DNA from: Catonella massiliensis
GTDB lineage: Bacteria; Bacillota; Clostridia; Lachnospirales; Lachnospiraceae
NCBI RefSeq assembly: GCF_016651435.1
Contig: NZ_JAEPRJ010000001.1
Coordinates: 62,001 to 126,000, forward strand
DNA length: 64,000 nucleotides
Reading direction: 5' to 3'
A program made the position numbers and the translations under genes. Of this stretch, positions 7,424-15,723 are shown in pieces. Below the pieces are notes generated by a model. The model made no database searches and was not told where the DNA came from. It saw only the letters and a list, made by a program, of their open reading frames with translations. Position 1 is the stretch's first letter; each line of letters opens with the position of its first letter.

Positions 7424-8975
7424 TGCGGTAGGACGAGAGATTCCGCAGGAAGTGTTATCAGAGACTGGTAAAAAAGTCTTTCAGGGTACATATAAGTATG
7501 ATAGATATGAATATAAGAAAACCGCGGTAAAGTCAAGGGCACGTATTGGCGGAAACGTAAGTAAAATAGAAGGCAGTATTGAAGAAATACTAAAAAAATG
7601 TGGTGTCCATGACGGAATGACAATTAGCTTCCACCATCATTTCCGTGAAGGTGACCTTGTTGTTATGCAAGTAATGAATACTATTCACAAGATGGGATAT
7701 AAGGATATTAAGATTTGTGCCAGTTCTCTTGACGGAGCACAGGATGAACTTGTGGATATGATTGAAGATGGGACTGTCACACGTATAGAAACCTCGGGAG
7801 TTAGAGGACAAATTGGAGAAGCAATCACTGACGGAAAATTAAAAGGTATAGCCATTTTGCATTCTCATGGTGGGAGAGTGAGAGCCATTGAGACAGGTGA
7901 AACCAAAATTGATATCGCATTTATAGGAGCGCCAAGCTGTGATGAATACGGTAATTGTCGTGGAGTAGGTGGCAACAGTAATTGTGGAGTGCTTTCCTAT
8001 GCTGCCATAGATGCAGAATATGCAGAATATGTAGTTGCTTTGACAGATTGTATTGTACCATTTCCAAATTTTCCTGCTGATATTAGCATGACACAGGTAG
8101 ATTATGTGGTCAAGGTTGATGCAGTCGGTGACGCAGAAAAAATAGCAACAGGTGCAGCCAAGCCTGTGACAGATATGAGAAAATTAATGATGGCACAAAG
8201 CTGTGCTGATTTTATAGCTTGTACACCTTATTTTAAAGATGGTTTTTCATTTCAAACGGGAATTGGTGGTGCTGCCATTGCAACTGCACATTACTTGGCA
8301 GATAAAATGCGTGAATACAACATTCATATGGGTTTTGGTGCCGGAGGGATGTCAAAACCAATGTGCGATTTGTTAGAAGAAGGTCTGGTAAATTGCCTCC
8401 TTGACACTCAGAATTTTGATTTGCCCTCTATTGATAGTTTGATTTCTAACCCAAAGCATTTTTCCATTACGACCAAGGAATATGCAGATCCGTTTTGTAA
8501 AGGGGCTGTTGTCAACAAACTGGACTTTGTAATTTTAGGAACTTTAGAGGCAGATATAAATTTCAACTGTAATGTAGTTGTGAGCTCAGAAGGAAAGCTG
8601 ATGGGAGCGCAGGGAGGACATCCGGATACAGCTGCTGGGGCAAAGTGTACTATTGTCATTACACCTCTTTTGCAGGGAAGAATTCCAGCTGTGCGTAACC
8701 AGGTAACTACTGTCACAACGCCAGGTGAAACGGTTGATGTTATTGTAACTGACTATGGAATTGCAATTAATCCGAAACGTACCGATCTTCTTGAAGCGGT
8801 GAAAGATTCACACATTTCGCTGAAAACTATTGAAGAATTGAGAGATATTGCGTATGGAATGGCAGGAGAACCAGAACCGTTGGAATACGAGGATAGAGTA
8901 GTGGCGGTAATCGAATCAAGAGACGGAACTATCATGGATGTCGTTCGAAAGAGAAAAGATAAAACACCGAATTAA
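7416..8975 (+). CDS. citF: Citrate lyase alpha subunit (citrate:acetyl-ACP transferase)
   Basis: A 519-residue CoA-transferase family I protein. The start is ATG 7416 because AGGAGGTG lies 6 bases upstream and the protein then begins MINAVGREIPQEV, the usual CitF start; an in-frame ATG at 7380 would add 12 residues with no ribosome site. Recognisable blocks are the glycine-rich GVGGNSNCGVLSY and GGHPDTAAGAKCTIVI. It exchanges acetyl-ACP for citryl-ACP in citrate fermentation. It overlaps the end of citE by 8 bases and is the last intact gene before the IS30 remnant. Confidence 0.95.
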   Translation: MINAVGREIPQEVLSETGKKVFQGTYKYDRYEYKKTAVKSRARIGGNVSKIEGSIEEILKKCGVHDGMTISFHHHFREGDLVVMQVMNTIHKMGYKDIKICASSLDGAQDELVDMIEDGTVTRIETSGVRGQIGEAITDGKLKGIAILHSHGGRVRAIETGETKIDIAFIGAPSCDEYGNCRGVGGNSNCGVLSYAAIDAEYAEYVVALTDCIVPFPNFPADISMTQVDYVVKVDAVGDAEKIATGAAKPVTDMRKLMMAQSCADFIACTPYFKDGFSFQTGIGGAAIATAHYLADKMREYNIHMGFGAGGMSKPMCDLLEEGLVNCLLDTQNFDLPSIDSLISNPKHFSITTKEYADPFCKGAVVNKLDFVILGTLEADINFNCNVVVSSEGKLMGAQGGHPDTAAGAKCTIVITPLLQGRIPAVRNQVTTVTTPGETVDVIVTDYGIAINPKRTDLLEAVKDSHISLKTIEELRDIAYGMAGEPEPLEYEDRVVAVIESRDGTIMDVVRKRKDKTPN

Positions 8976-8981
8976 GTTTTT

Positions 8982-9287
8982 TCATTTCTTGACAGAGTAT
9001 TTTACTGTAATGGAAAGGATGAAGTATATACAGCATTCCAGTTTAAACCGGGAGCTGCGGTAGCCGTTGCAAGAAGAGGTGGAACCACACACATGCTTAA
9101 CATTGCATCCATTATAGTCATTGCAGTCACAGGAATTAGGTATTTTGACAAGTGAATGCTTTTGTATTTCTCTTGAAATGGTAGAAGGGTATTTCTCGAG
9201 GAAATCAGCAATGTTTCTTGCAACGATATCGTTCAATGTAAATGCACCAGAGGTACCTGTCAGAGTAAATGCAACACCATGTTGCAT
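8982..9287 (-). pseudogene. Remnant of an IS30-family transposase (N-terminal part)
   Basis: On the minus strand a frame of about 100 residues holds EKYPSTISREIQKHS, the helix-turn-helix signature of IS30-family transposases, then a cysteine-rich stretch CDCNDYNGCNVKHVCG like the zinc-binding segment that follows in those enzymes. The start of the family domain is scrambled (TLNDIVARNIADF in place of a continuous helix), everything after about residue 75 is lost, and no DDE catalytic part exists. The remnant begins 7 bases after citF. Confidence 0.65.
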
Positions 9288-9571
9288 TTAAGTTGAAAAA
9301 ATACTCTGGAAAAAATCTTCGAACACAGTCAATTAAGATATTCTCATCGAAATGATTTTGTGTTATACTGGACATGGCATAAATCTAATTTGTACAATGG
9401 TTTCTTGTCAATTCCATTATACCAAACTGGGCAGGTTTATGCCATTCTTTATTGGCTGAAATATTGAATTTTCAAGGTTTAAAATACCGTATTGGTGTGG
9501 GAAGTCTTAGTCAGTTTATATAACTCGACGACTTAGAATTTCTAATTCGGAGCTAATATCATAAATTCTGT
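9288..9571. other. Gap without a gene; one inverted repeat
   Basis: No coding frame with a ribosome site. TGGCATAAA (9375-9383) and TTTATGCCA (9436-9444) form a 9-bp inverted repeat 52 bp apart that could be an end of the degraded insertion sequence or a hairpin. Otherwise AT-rich and featureless. Confidence 0.4.
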
Positions 9572-9854
9572 AAATAAAGTAGCAAATAAAGTAGCAAATA
9601 AAGTAGCAAATAAGAAAAGAATGTCATAGAACGTAGGGGTGGCAGTAAGGCTGGTAAGTGGATTATTATAATGCAAAATCGGGATGAGACTTTGTAAGAT
9701 AAAATAGCACATTACTAACCGGCTTAATGGTAGTCAGAAGACATCAGCTCCTAATCGGTCTTAGTAGTAAGGGTATAGTAGAAGATAACTGCGCATAATC
9801 AAAGAAATTAAGCAGTATATGTAGGTAGGTGGCATGCTAAAATCGCTTGTTATG
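9572..9854 (+). pseudogene. Internally deleted derivative of the AlbA_2 cassette
   Basis: Begins with three copies of AAATAAAGTAGC (9572-9607) plus a partial one, the same 12-bp array that precedes the intact AlbA_2 gene at 11672. It continues at once with the last ~85 bases of that gene and ~155 bases of its 3' flank: 9612-9854 matches 12906-13146 with scattered substitutions. The junction lies in AAGAAAA, which occurs both after the array (11574-11580) and inside the gene (12906-12912) of the intact copy. A single deletion of about 1.3 kb between those two short repeats explains the structure. Confidence 0.85.
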
Positions 9855-9961
9855 TCATTCCGTTAATTAAAGAAGAAAAATAGCTAATGAAATAAACTGC
9901 TTAATTTGGTATAATTAATCATCACATACTACTAAGGGCTATGATGAAAAAGAAGAATAGT

Positions 9962-9994
9962 AAAAATCAGGTGGAATTCCACCTGATTTTTTCG
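9962..9994 (+). terminator. Perfect palindromic terminator
   Basis: AATCAGGTGGAATTCCACCTGATT is a perfect inverted repeat centred on GAATTC, flanked by A-rich and T6 tracts. It follows no intact gene, so it probably belonged to a gene now lost from this decayed stretch. Confidence 0.7.
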
Positions 9995-10114
9995 CAATTA
10001 GGAAGCTGTAAAATATAATAGTTCATTATGTTTGAGACTTAGTAAATTTATTAGCTTCAGAATCACGAAGAATAATCTTATGACAATGCCATATAATTTG
10101 AACTTAAAAATAGG

Positions 10115-10143
10115 TTGAAAATATCCTATAATTTATATATACT
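10115..10143 (+). promoter_or_regulatory. Promoter of the phd-doc operon
   Basis: TTGAAA at 10115-10120, 17-bp spacer, TATACT at 10138-10143. Confidence 0.7.
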
Positions 10144-10168
10144 AATTGAAAACAAACAAGAAAGGAAA

Positions 10169-10216
10169 ATGCGTAATGAACCTCTTAGGAAATCATTATG
10201 CAGGATATTCATATGA
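10169..10216 (+). other. 15-codon leader frame overlapping the antitoxin start
   Basis: ATG at 10169 follows AAAGGAAA and opens a 15-codon frame rich in Arg and Lys, ending TGA at 10214-10216. That stop overlaps the alternative antitoxin ATG at 10213 in the form ATGA. It may be a translated leader peptide or simply chance; coupling to the antitoxin is inference. Confidence 0.3.
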
Positions 10217-10455
10217 CTATAGATACAAATACAATGGTGTCAATTTCTGAAGCAAATCAGAATTTTTCTAAGGTAGCAAGACTGGTAGATGAGAAAGGTT
10301 CGGCTGTAATCTTAAAAAATAATGTTCCAAGATATCTTGTTATCGATTTTAGTAAGGCTAATGCGGATATTGTCGCATCTGATGATGATGTGCTTAGTAT
10401 CTCAAAGAAACTGATAGCTCAAAACAAAGAAGCGTATGAGGTACTTGCTAAATGA
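10198..10455 (+). CDS. Phd/YefM-family antitoxin
   Basis: An 85-residue protein with the core VSISEANQNFSKVARLVDEKGSAVILKNNVPRYLVIDF, the N-terminal DNA-binding fold of Phd/YefM antitoxins; the charged C-terminal part (residues 55-85) would wrap the toxin. AGGA stands 7 bases before ATG 10198 and also 7 before ATG 10213, so the first five residues are uncertain. It overlaps the Doc gene by 4 bases (ATGA), the classic coupled antitoxin-toxin order. Members neutralise the toxin and repress the operon. Confidence 0.9.
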   Translation: MQDIHMTIDTNTMVSISEANQNFSKVARLVDEKGSAVILKNNVPRYLVIDFSKANADIVASDDDVLSISKKLIAQNKEAYEVLAK

Positions 10456-10829
10456 TAAGATTAAGTAAAGAGCAAATTCTTATCTTACACTCTCATCTGA
10501 TAAAAGAGACGGGAGGAAGTGATGGAGTTAGGGACAATAATCTTCTAGAATCAGCGATAGAGACTCCTTTTCAGTCTTTTGGAGGTATAGAGCTGTACCC
10601 ATCAATTCAGGAGAAGGCGGTAAGATTAGGATATGGACTCATTAAAAACCATTGCATGGTTGATGGAAATAAAAGAATAGGAGCCCATGCTATGTTAGTG
10701 CTTCTTGCTCTAAATGGTATTGAGCTTTCGTATACGCAAAAAGAATTATATGTGGTGATTTTAGATGTGGCAGCAGGTAAGCAGGAATATGAAGACCTGC
10801 TTGATTGGGTTAGAGGACATCAAAACTAG
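10452..10829 (+). CDS. Doc toxin (Fic/DOC family)
   Basis: A 125-residue protein with the Fic motif NHCMVDGNKRIGAHAM at about residues 70-85 (His, DGNKR), and the N-terminal GGSDGVRDNNLLESAIETP block of death-on-curing proteins. Doc kinases inactivate EF-Tu by phosphorylation; the residues needed (His and GNKR Lys/Arg) are present, so it looks functional. The usual HPFxDGNKR is HCMVDGNKR here, a common Doc variation. Translated by coupling to the Phd-type antitoxin. Confidence 0.92.
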   Translation: MIRLSKEQILILHSHLIKETGGSDGVRDNNLLESAIETPFQSFGGIELYPSIQEKAVRLGYGLIKNHCMVDGNKRIGAHAMLVLLALNGIELSYTQKELYVVILDVAAGKQEYEDLLDWVRGHQN

Positions 10830-10875
10830 ATAAGAAGTAATTGTGAGTATATGCACGAAAAGGAGGTAATCGTAC

Positions 10876-11520
10876 TTGGAAGAATATATTGTGGGTTTAG
10901 AAAAAGAATTTTCTTTGATAGAAAATGGCTTCAAAGAAGAAGAGAAAAGAGCCTTAACCGATTATAATTCTAATGATAATGAATATATCAAGAAGTTGGC
11001 ATTTTTAGCTTATAAGTCTGACACATATCAAGTAAGGATGTATGGTGTATTTCTTTTTGGATATTTATCAGAACAAGATGATATTTTAGCATATATGAGA
11101 GACGAAGTTTCCAAAGATGACAATTGGAGAGTTCAGGAAGTATTGGCAAAGGCATTTGATGAATTTTGCAAGAAAATAGGATATGAAAAAGCACTTCCAA
11201 CAATTGATGAATGGTTAAAAAACAATAATCCAAATACAAGGAGAGCAGTTACAGAAGGACTAAGAATATGGACGAGCAGACCATATTTCAAGGAAAATCC
11301 GAATGAAGCTATAGAAAGAATTGCAAACTTAAAAGAAGATGCAAGCGAATATGTTAGGAAATCAGTTGGAAATGCTTTAAGGGATATTAGTAAGAAATTT
11401 CCAGAGTTGATTAAACTTGAGCTTGATAGCTGGAAATTAGAAAGTAAAGAGATAAAACAGGTTTACAAGTTGGCAAGTAAACTGATGGTATCTCCACGCC
11501 ATTTATGCCTTTTAAGATGA
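10876..11520 (+). CDS. AlkD-like HEAT-repeat DNA alkylation repair protein
   Basis: A 214-residue all-helical protein of repeated ~35-residue HEAT-like units (for example YIKKLAFLAYKSDTYQVRMYGVFLFGYL and NNPNTRRAVTEGLRIW). It resembles the AlkD/DNA alkylation repair family, whose members excise cationic alkylated bases. The TTG start at 10876 is chosen because AGGAGGTAA is 6 bases upstream. The last residues, MVSPRHLCLLR, differ from the preceding helical pattern and end exactly before the 12-bp repeat array, so the C-terminus may have been altered when the AlbA_2 cassette arrived. It lies 46 bases after doc. Confidence 0.7.
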   Translation: MEEYIVGLEKEFSLIENGFKEEEKRALTDYNSNDNEYIKKLAFLAYKSDTYQVRMYGVFLFGYLSEQDDILAYMRDEVSKDDNWRVQEVLAKAFDEFCKKIGYEKALPTIDEWLKNNNPNTRRAVTEGLRIWTSRPYFKENPNEAIERIANLKEDASEYVRKSVGNALRDISKKFPELIKLELDSWKLESKEIKQVYKLASKLMVSPRHLCLLR

Positions 11521-11521
11521 A

Positions 11522-11569
11522 TCACAAAGTAGCAAATAAAGTAGCAAATAAAGTAGCAAATAAAGTAGC
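11522..11569. repeat. 12-bp tandem repeat array upstream of the second AlbA_2 gene
   Basis: Three perfect AAATAAAGTAGC units (11534-11569) preceded by one degenerate unit. A TATAAT box lies 20 bases after the array (11589-11594), and the last units fall where a -35 box should be, so a protein bound here would directly affect RNA polymerase. Confidence 0.88.
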
Positions 11570-11671
11570 AAAAAAGAAAACAATAGAGTATAATTAATTG
11601 TAGTAGAGAGTAACATAGCAAATGAGAAAAACTTTTGCAATGAGAATAACGTGCTTAGGAGATGTGAAGCT

Positions 11672-12991
11672 ATGAATATAGGAGTAGAGACAGAAAAAAT
11701 AGAATTTAAGAAAACGACTGGTGAACTCAGAGAAGGAATAACTTCATTGGCTTCTATGCTCAATAAGAACGGCTATGGAGTTTTGTATTTTGGAGTTAAG
11801 GACAATGGGGAGGTTGTTGGTCAGCAAATTGGAGACAGAACACTTAGAGAAATATCCCAGTCAATAGCAAATTTTATTAAGCCACAGGTTATACCAACCA
11901 TAGAACATGAATTAGTTGATGACAAAAACGTAATAAAAATCGAAGTGCGTGGTTCAGAAAAACCATACTCGGCATACGGACGTTACTATATGCGATCTGC
12001 AGATGAAGATAGAGAATTAAGCCCAACTGCACTGAAAGAGTTGATGGACAGGCAATCCTCATCAGATATTTTGACGTTGATTCCGTCACCGGTACAGGCG
12101 CTTACATTTAATAAACTTAAAATTGCATATGTAACAGCTGGTCTGACAGTTGAACAGGCAACCTTTGAAGATAATACAGGGCTGAAGAATGGAGACGGAA
12201 AATATAACATGATGGCATTCTTACTTGCTGACGAAAATGATATTTCGATAAAAGTTGTTACATTTGCGGGAAAAGATAAAATGGATCTTATAAAGAGAAA
12301 TGAGTATGGAGGAACATCCCTTGTTACAGCAATAGACAAAGTGTTGGATTATATGGAATCTATTAATGAAACTAAGGTTACGATGGGAAATCATAGGCGG
12401 ACAGAAGAAAAATTATTTGACATGCCCAGCTTTAAAGAGGCCTGGCAAAATGCCTGTATTCATACTAAATGGGACAAAGGGAATCCACCGGCAGTTTATA
12501 TTTTTTCTGACAGAATAGAAATAATATCTACGGGAGGACTACCGGTAGATTTGAATAAGGAGGAGTTTTACAAAGGGATAAGTAAACCGGTGAATTCCAA
12601 ACTTCAAAAGATATTTGGGCAATTAGGGTATGTGGAACAAACCGGACATGGCGTACCTATCATAATCAATAATTATGGAAAACAGGCTTTTGATATCATG
12701 GATAATTATATTAATGTCACTATTCCTTTTAACTATGAAAAAAAGAGTATTATAGGAATAGATGTTGATAATGAAATCAGTATTAATGAGGCGGAACAAC
12801 GTGTTATCAATTATATAAGCAAAAATTCCAGTATTACGATAAGAGAATTGGTTGCGATAAGTGGATACTCTGATGGATACATTAGAAAAATGCTTAAATC
12901 ATTAAAAGAAAAGAATGTCATAGAACGTAGGGGTGGCAATAAAGCTGGTAAGTGGATTATTATAATGCAAAATCGGGGTGAGACTTTGTAA
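11672..12991 (+). CDS. AlbA_2-domain ATP-binding transcriptional regulator, second copy
   Basis: A 439-residue protein of the same build as the one at 1573 but only distantly related in sequence. An AlbA_2 domain (about 5-125) carries EFKKTTGELREGI and GVLYFGVKDNGEVVG; the GHKL-like ATPase segment (about 245-350) has DRIEIISTGGLP and EQTGHGVPIII; a C-terminal winged helix (about 370-435) has ITIRELVAISGYSDGYIRKML. The start is ATG 11672, 7 bases after AGGAGATG; a GTG at 11651 has no ribosome site. No close partner gene is coupled to it. An internally deleted copy of this cassette lies 3 kb upstream. Confidence 0.87.
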   Translation: MNIGVETEKIEFKKTTGELREGITSLASMLNKNGYGVLYFGVKDNGEVVGQQIGDRTLREISQSIANFIKPQVIPTIEHELVDDKNVIKIEVRGSEKPYSAYGRYYMRSADEDRELSPTALKELMDRQSSSDILTLIPSPVQALTFNKLKIAYVTAGLTVEQATFEDNTGLKNGDGKYNMMAFLLADENDISIKVVTFAGKDKMDLIKRNEYGGTSLVTAIDKVLDYMESINETKVTMGNHRRTEEKLFDMPSFKEAWQNACIHTKWDKGNPPAVYIFSDRIEIISTGGLPVDLNKEEFYKGISKPVNSKLQKIFGQLGYVEQTGHGVPIIINNYGKQAFDIMDNYINVTIPFNYEKKSIIGIDVDNEISINEAEQRVINYISKNSSITIRELVAISGYSDGYIRKMLKSLKEKNVIERRGGNKAGKWIIIMQNRGETL

Positions 12992-13195
12992 GATAAAATA
13001 GAACATTACTATCCGGTTTAATGGTAGTCAGAGGAAATCAGCTCATAATCTGCCTCAGTAATAAGGGTATAGCATAAGATAACTGCGCATAATCAAAAAA
13101 TAAGCGGTATATGTAGGTAGGCGGTATGCCAAGACCGGTTGTTATAGTTAGTGTATGATTATAATTGACAATAACAAAAAAGGAGGACTTCTTAA

Positions 13196-13612
13196 ATGAA
13201 CGTAAAAACAGAATTTTTAAAAATCATGGCAGAACAAACAGAAATAGCCTTAGCAACATCTGTAGATAATATTCCTAATGTGAGAATAGTAAATTTTTAT
13301 TTTGAGCCAGCTGAAAATATACTTTACTTCTCTTCTTTTGAAGGAAACGATAAAATCAAGGAAATTAATTCAAATCCTTATGTGGCATTTACTACAATTC
13401 CTCACTCAGGAAATGAACATGTAAAAGCTAAGGGGATGGTCAAAAAAAGTTCTAAAACAATTTTTGATGTTGCAGAGCGATTTATTGCTAAAATTCCAGC
13501 CTACAAAGATACTATTGAATATGCAGGGGAATCCTTGATATTATTTGAAGTAAGATTTGATACAGCTATAGTTACAAAGGATTTAAACACAATTAAAACA
13601 TTAGAGCTATAA
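13196..13612 (+). CDS. Pyridoxamine 5'-phosphate oxidase family flavoprotein
   Basis: A 138-residue split-barrel protein of the PNPOx-like family: the strand pattern IALATSVDNIPNVRIVNFYFEP then ILYFSSFEGNDKIKEINSNPYVAFTT is characteristic, and VKAKGMV follows. Such small proteins bind FMN or F420 and are not generally the vitamin B6 biosynthetic enzyme. AAAAGGAGG precedes the ATG. A TATAAT at 13160-13165 may be the -10 box of its promoter, just after the right end of the AlbA_2 cassette. Confidence 0.82.
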   Translation: MNVKTEFLKIMAEQTEIALATSVDNIPNVRIVNFYFEPAENILYFSSFEGNDKIKEINSNPYVAFTTIPHSGNEHVKAKGMVKKSSKTIFDVAERFIAKIPAYKDTIEYAGESLILFEVRFDTAIVTKDLNTIKTLEL

Positions 13613-13656
13613 TTTGTTTTCTCAAACAAAATGAGGTACTCCAGGAGGGAAAGTTA

Positions 13657-14292
13657 ATGATAAACTATTGCTATATATATGGAGACAGTGATGAGAAAAA
13701 TCTGTATTTGGATGTAAGTGACAAAATAAAAGTAGACTACTGTCCAACCTGTAAAATGGTATTAAATCGTAAAGAAGCAATTATGCAGGCAGTAAAGATA
13801 GTTAAAATACGGAAAAAGAAATTTTTCTTTACTAGCTTAGATGGAGTATCGATAGCAAGCAGGCGTTTTTTTGAGATATATCATCAATACAATATGAAAG
13901 GAATTGAATTTATTCCGCTTGAAAGATCTGAAGGATACTATGTCTGTAAGTTTGTTAATATCATGAAATTTGATGTTGAACAATCAAAATCAATACGAAT
14001 AGAATATCAAGGTAAAGTGTCATATGGAGTCTTAGATAATGGGAAGTGCGCAATTTGTCAAAGAAGTTTTGGCCATCATTACCCATTCCCATATAGAATG
14101 ATCGTAGAAGATGAGGGAAAATTAGAACAAAATACCTTTTATCGCAGTGATATTGAATTTGAGGAAAAAAATTATCAAAGCCCTCTTTTATGGGCTACAG
14201 ATGGTATTATTCAGACATTTACAAAAGAAAAATGCAGAATATTCTACAAAAATGTGGAGGGATATTTTGGAGAGGGCGACTGTGGAAAGTAG
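13657..14292 (+). CDS. Unknown protein with two CxxC pairs
   Basis: Not recognised. The 211-residue protein has CPTCK near residue 29 and CAICQ near residue 132, which could together bind one zinc. It contains many aromatic residues and no signal peptide or membrane segment. Each CxxC pair begins a similar arrangement, giving a faint two-halves look. Proteins with this spacing occur among immunity-like double-CxxC families, but no toxin partner is present, so this is only a possibility. AGGAGGG precedes the ATG. It is 44 bases after the PNPOx-like gene and ends the accessory stretch. Confidence 0.6.
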   Translation: MINYCYIYGDSDEKNLYLDVSDKIKVDYCPTCKMVLNRKEAIMQAVKIVKIRKKKFFFTSLDGVSIASRRFFEIYHQYNMKGIEFIPLERSEGYYVCKFVNIMKFDVEQSKSIRIEYQGKVSYGVLDNGKCAICQRSFGHHYPFPYRMIVEDEGKLEQNTFYRSDIEFEEKNYQSPLLWATDGIIQTFTKEKCRIFYKNVEGYFGEGDCGK

Positions 14293-14377
14293 AGAGAAAT
14301 TACCAGCTATCGCATTGCAAAGCAGCTAAGCCTATGAGCAATATAAAGAGGTGGGAGCACAACTTAGGTTGGTTGAA

Positions 14378-15565
14378 CTAATCCCTATATCTCTCAGCAA
14401 GCCTCCTAAACCCCTCATAAGACCTCTCTATCACCTTAGTATCCACACAATAAGCTATCCTTGCATATCCCGGGCAGCCAAAGGCAGATCCCGGAACTAA
14501 GAGGATTCTTTCCTTCTTAGCCTGCTCAGCGAAGGCCTTATCATCCTCAGGCGTTTTCATAAAAAGATAAAAAGCACCCTCAGGCTTTATGTAGGAAAAG
14601 CCGATTTCGTCAAACATCTTCATAAGTTTATTCCTGTTTTCTTCATACACACTTATATCAGCACATTCATCCAGACACTCTGCTATAGCAAGCTGCATAA
14701 GGGACGGAGCATTTACAAAGCCGAGTATTCTTGTGGCAGTATTCGTGGCAGAGACCATGTCAGAAAAATCTTCAATCTCAGTAGGGATGACGAGGTAGCC
14801 TATACGCTCGCCGGGGAGGGAGAGGGACTTGCTGTAAGAGTAGCAGACCATGGTGTTTTCATAGTATTTAGTAAGATAAGGCACAGTTACACCGCCGTAG
14901 ACCAGCTCCCTGTAAGGCTCATCGGAGATAAGAAAGATAGCATGTCCTATTTCTGCGCTCTTTTCTCTAAGTACATTCACTATGTTTCTAATATCCTCCT
15001 CAGAATATACTACACCTGTAGGATTGTTAGGAGAATTTATTATTACAGCCTTGGTATTGGTGGTGATAGCCTTTTTTAGTTCCTCTGCATCGGGCCTAAA
15101 GCCACCTCCTGTATTTGGCTTAAGGGCTACAAGCTTTCCGCCAAAGTTATCAGCGTAATGCCTGTATTCACTAAAATAGGGCGAAAAGGTAATGACCTCA
15201 TCGCCAGGGTTTAATAAGGTCTTAAAAGCCACGTTGAGACCTCCCGCGGCGCCTACAGTCATTATTATATTCATAAATGAAAAGTCCGTTCCAAACCTCT
15301 TATTAAGTGAGGAGGCTATCTTTTCACGGACAGCCTCATATCCTGAATTATTCATATATCCGTGAAGAAAGGTAGGATTCAGATCATCCACTAAGGACTT
15401 GATTACGGTCTTTAGTTTTTCAGGAGGGTAGGAGAAGGGGTTGCCAAGGCTGAAGTCATATACATTTTCACTTCCATACTCCTTAGCCAGTCTTTTGCCA
15501 TCTTCAAACATAGCCCTGATAACAGAGCTTCCTGCGAGTAAACCTTTCATCTTATCTGAAACCAT
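14378..15565 (-). CDS. Pyridoxal phosphate-dependent aminotransferase (aspartate/aromatic type)
   Basis: A 395-residue fold-type I aminotransferase. Visible are NSPNNPTGVVYS (substrate/PLP site Asn), SDEPYRELVYGG (Asp and Tyr for PLP), and SYSKSLSLPGERIGYLV with the Schiff-base Lys. The start MVSDKMKGLLAGSSVIR at 15565 has GAGGT 5 bases upstream; an in-frame ATG 16 codons further up lacks one and would add a stretch not typical of the family. Substrate cannot be fixed. It stands alone on the minus strand, convergent with the accessory region. Confidence 0.88.
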   Translation of the reverse strand: MVSDKMKGLLAGSSVIRAMFEDGKRLAKEYGSENVYDFSLGNPFSYPPEKLKTVIKSLVDDLNPTFLHGYMNNSGYEAVREKIASSLNKRFGTDFSFMNIIMTVGAAGGLNVAFKTLLNPGDEVITFSPYFSEYRHYADNFGGKLVALKPNTGGGFRPDAEELKKAITTNTKAVIINSPNNPTGVVYSEEDIRNIVNVLREKSAEIGHAIFLISDEPYRELVYGGVTVPYLTKYYENTMVCYSYSKSLSLPGERIGYLVIPTEIEDFSDMVSATNTATRILGFVNAPSLMQLAIAECLDECADISVYEENRNKLMKMFDEIGFSYIKPEGAFYLFMKTPEDDKAFAEQAKKERILLVPGSAFGCPGYARIAYCVDTKVIERSYEGFRRLAERYRD

Positions 15566-15634
15566 AAGTACCTCACTTTCATAAAATTTTACAACATTTA
15601 CATAGGATTTCACTAAAAAACCACACTTTCACAT

Positions 15635-15663
15635 TTGACACTAATCTATCATTATGATAACAT
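15635..15663 (+). promoter_or_regulatory. Promoter of the response regulator gene
   Basis: TTGACA at 15635-15640, 17-bp spacer, TAACAT at 15658-15663. Confidence 0.6.
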
Positions 15664-15723
15664 AAAATTTCAAAAGGTACACATTATTTCTTAACATACA
15701 AATATTTATTCTTGGAGGTAAAA

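Noticed and set aside
8982..9287. Intact gene for a cysteine-rich protein
   Set aside because: The frame is better explained as a broken IS30 transposase N-terminus; no ribosome site and the helices are scrambled.
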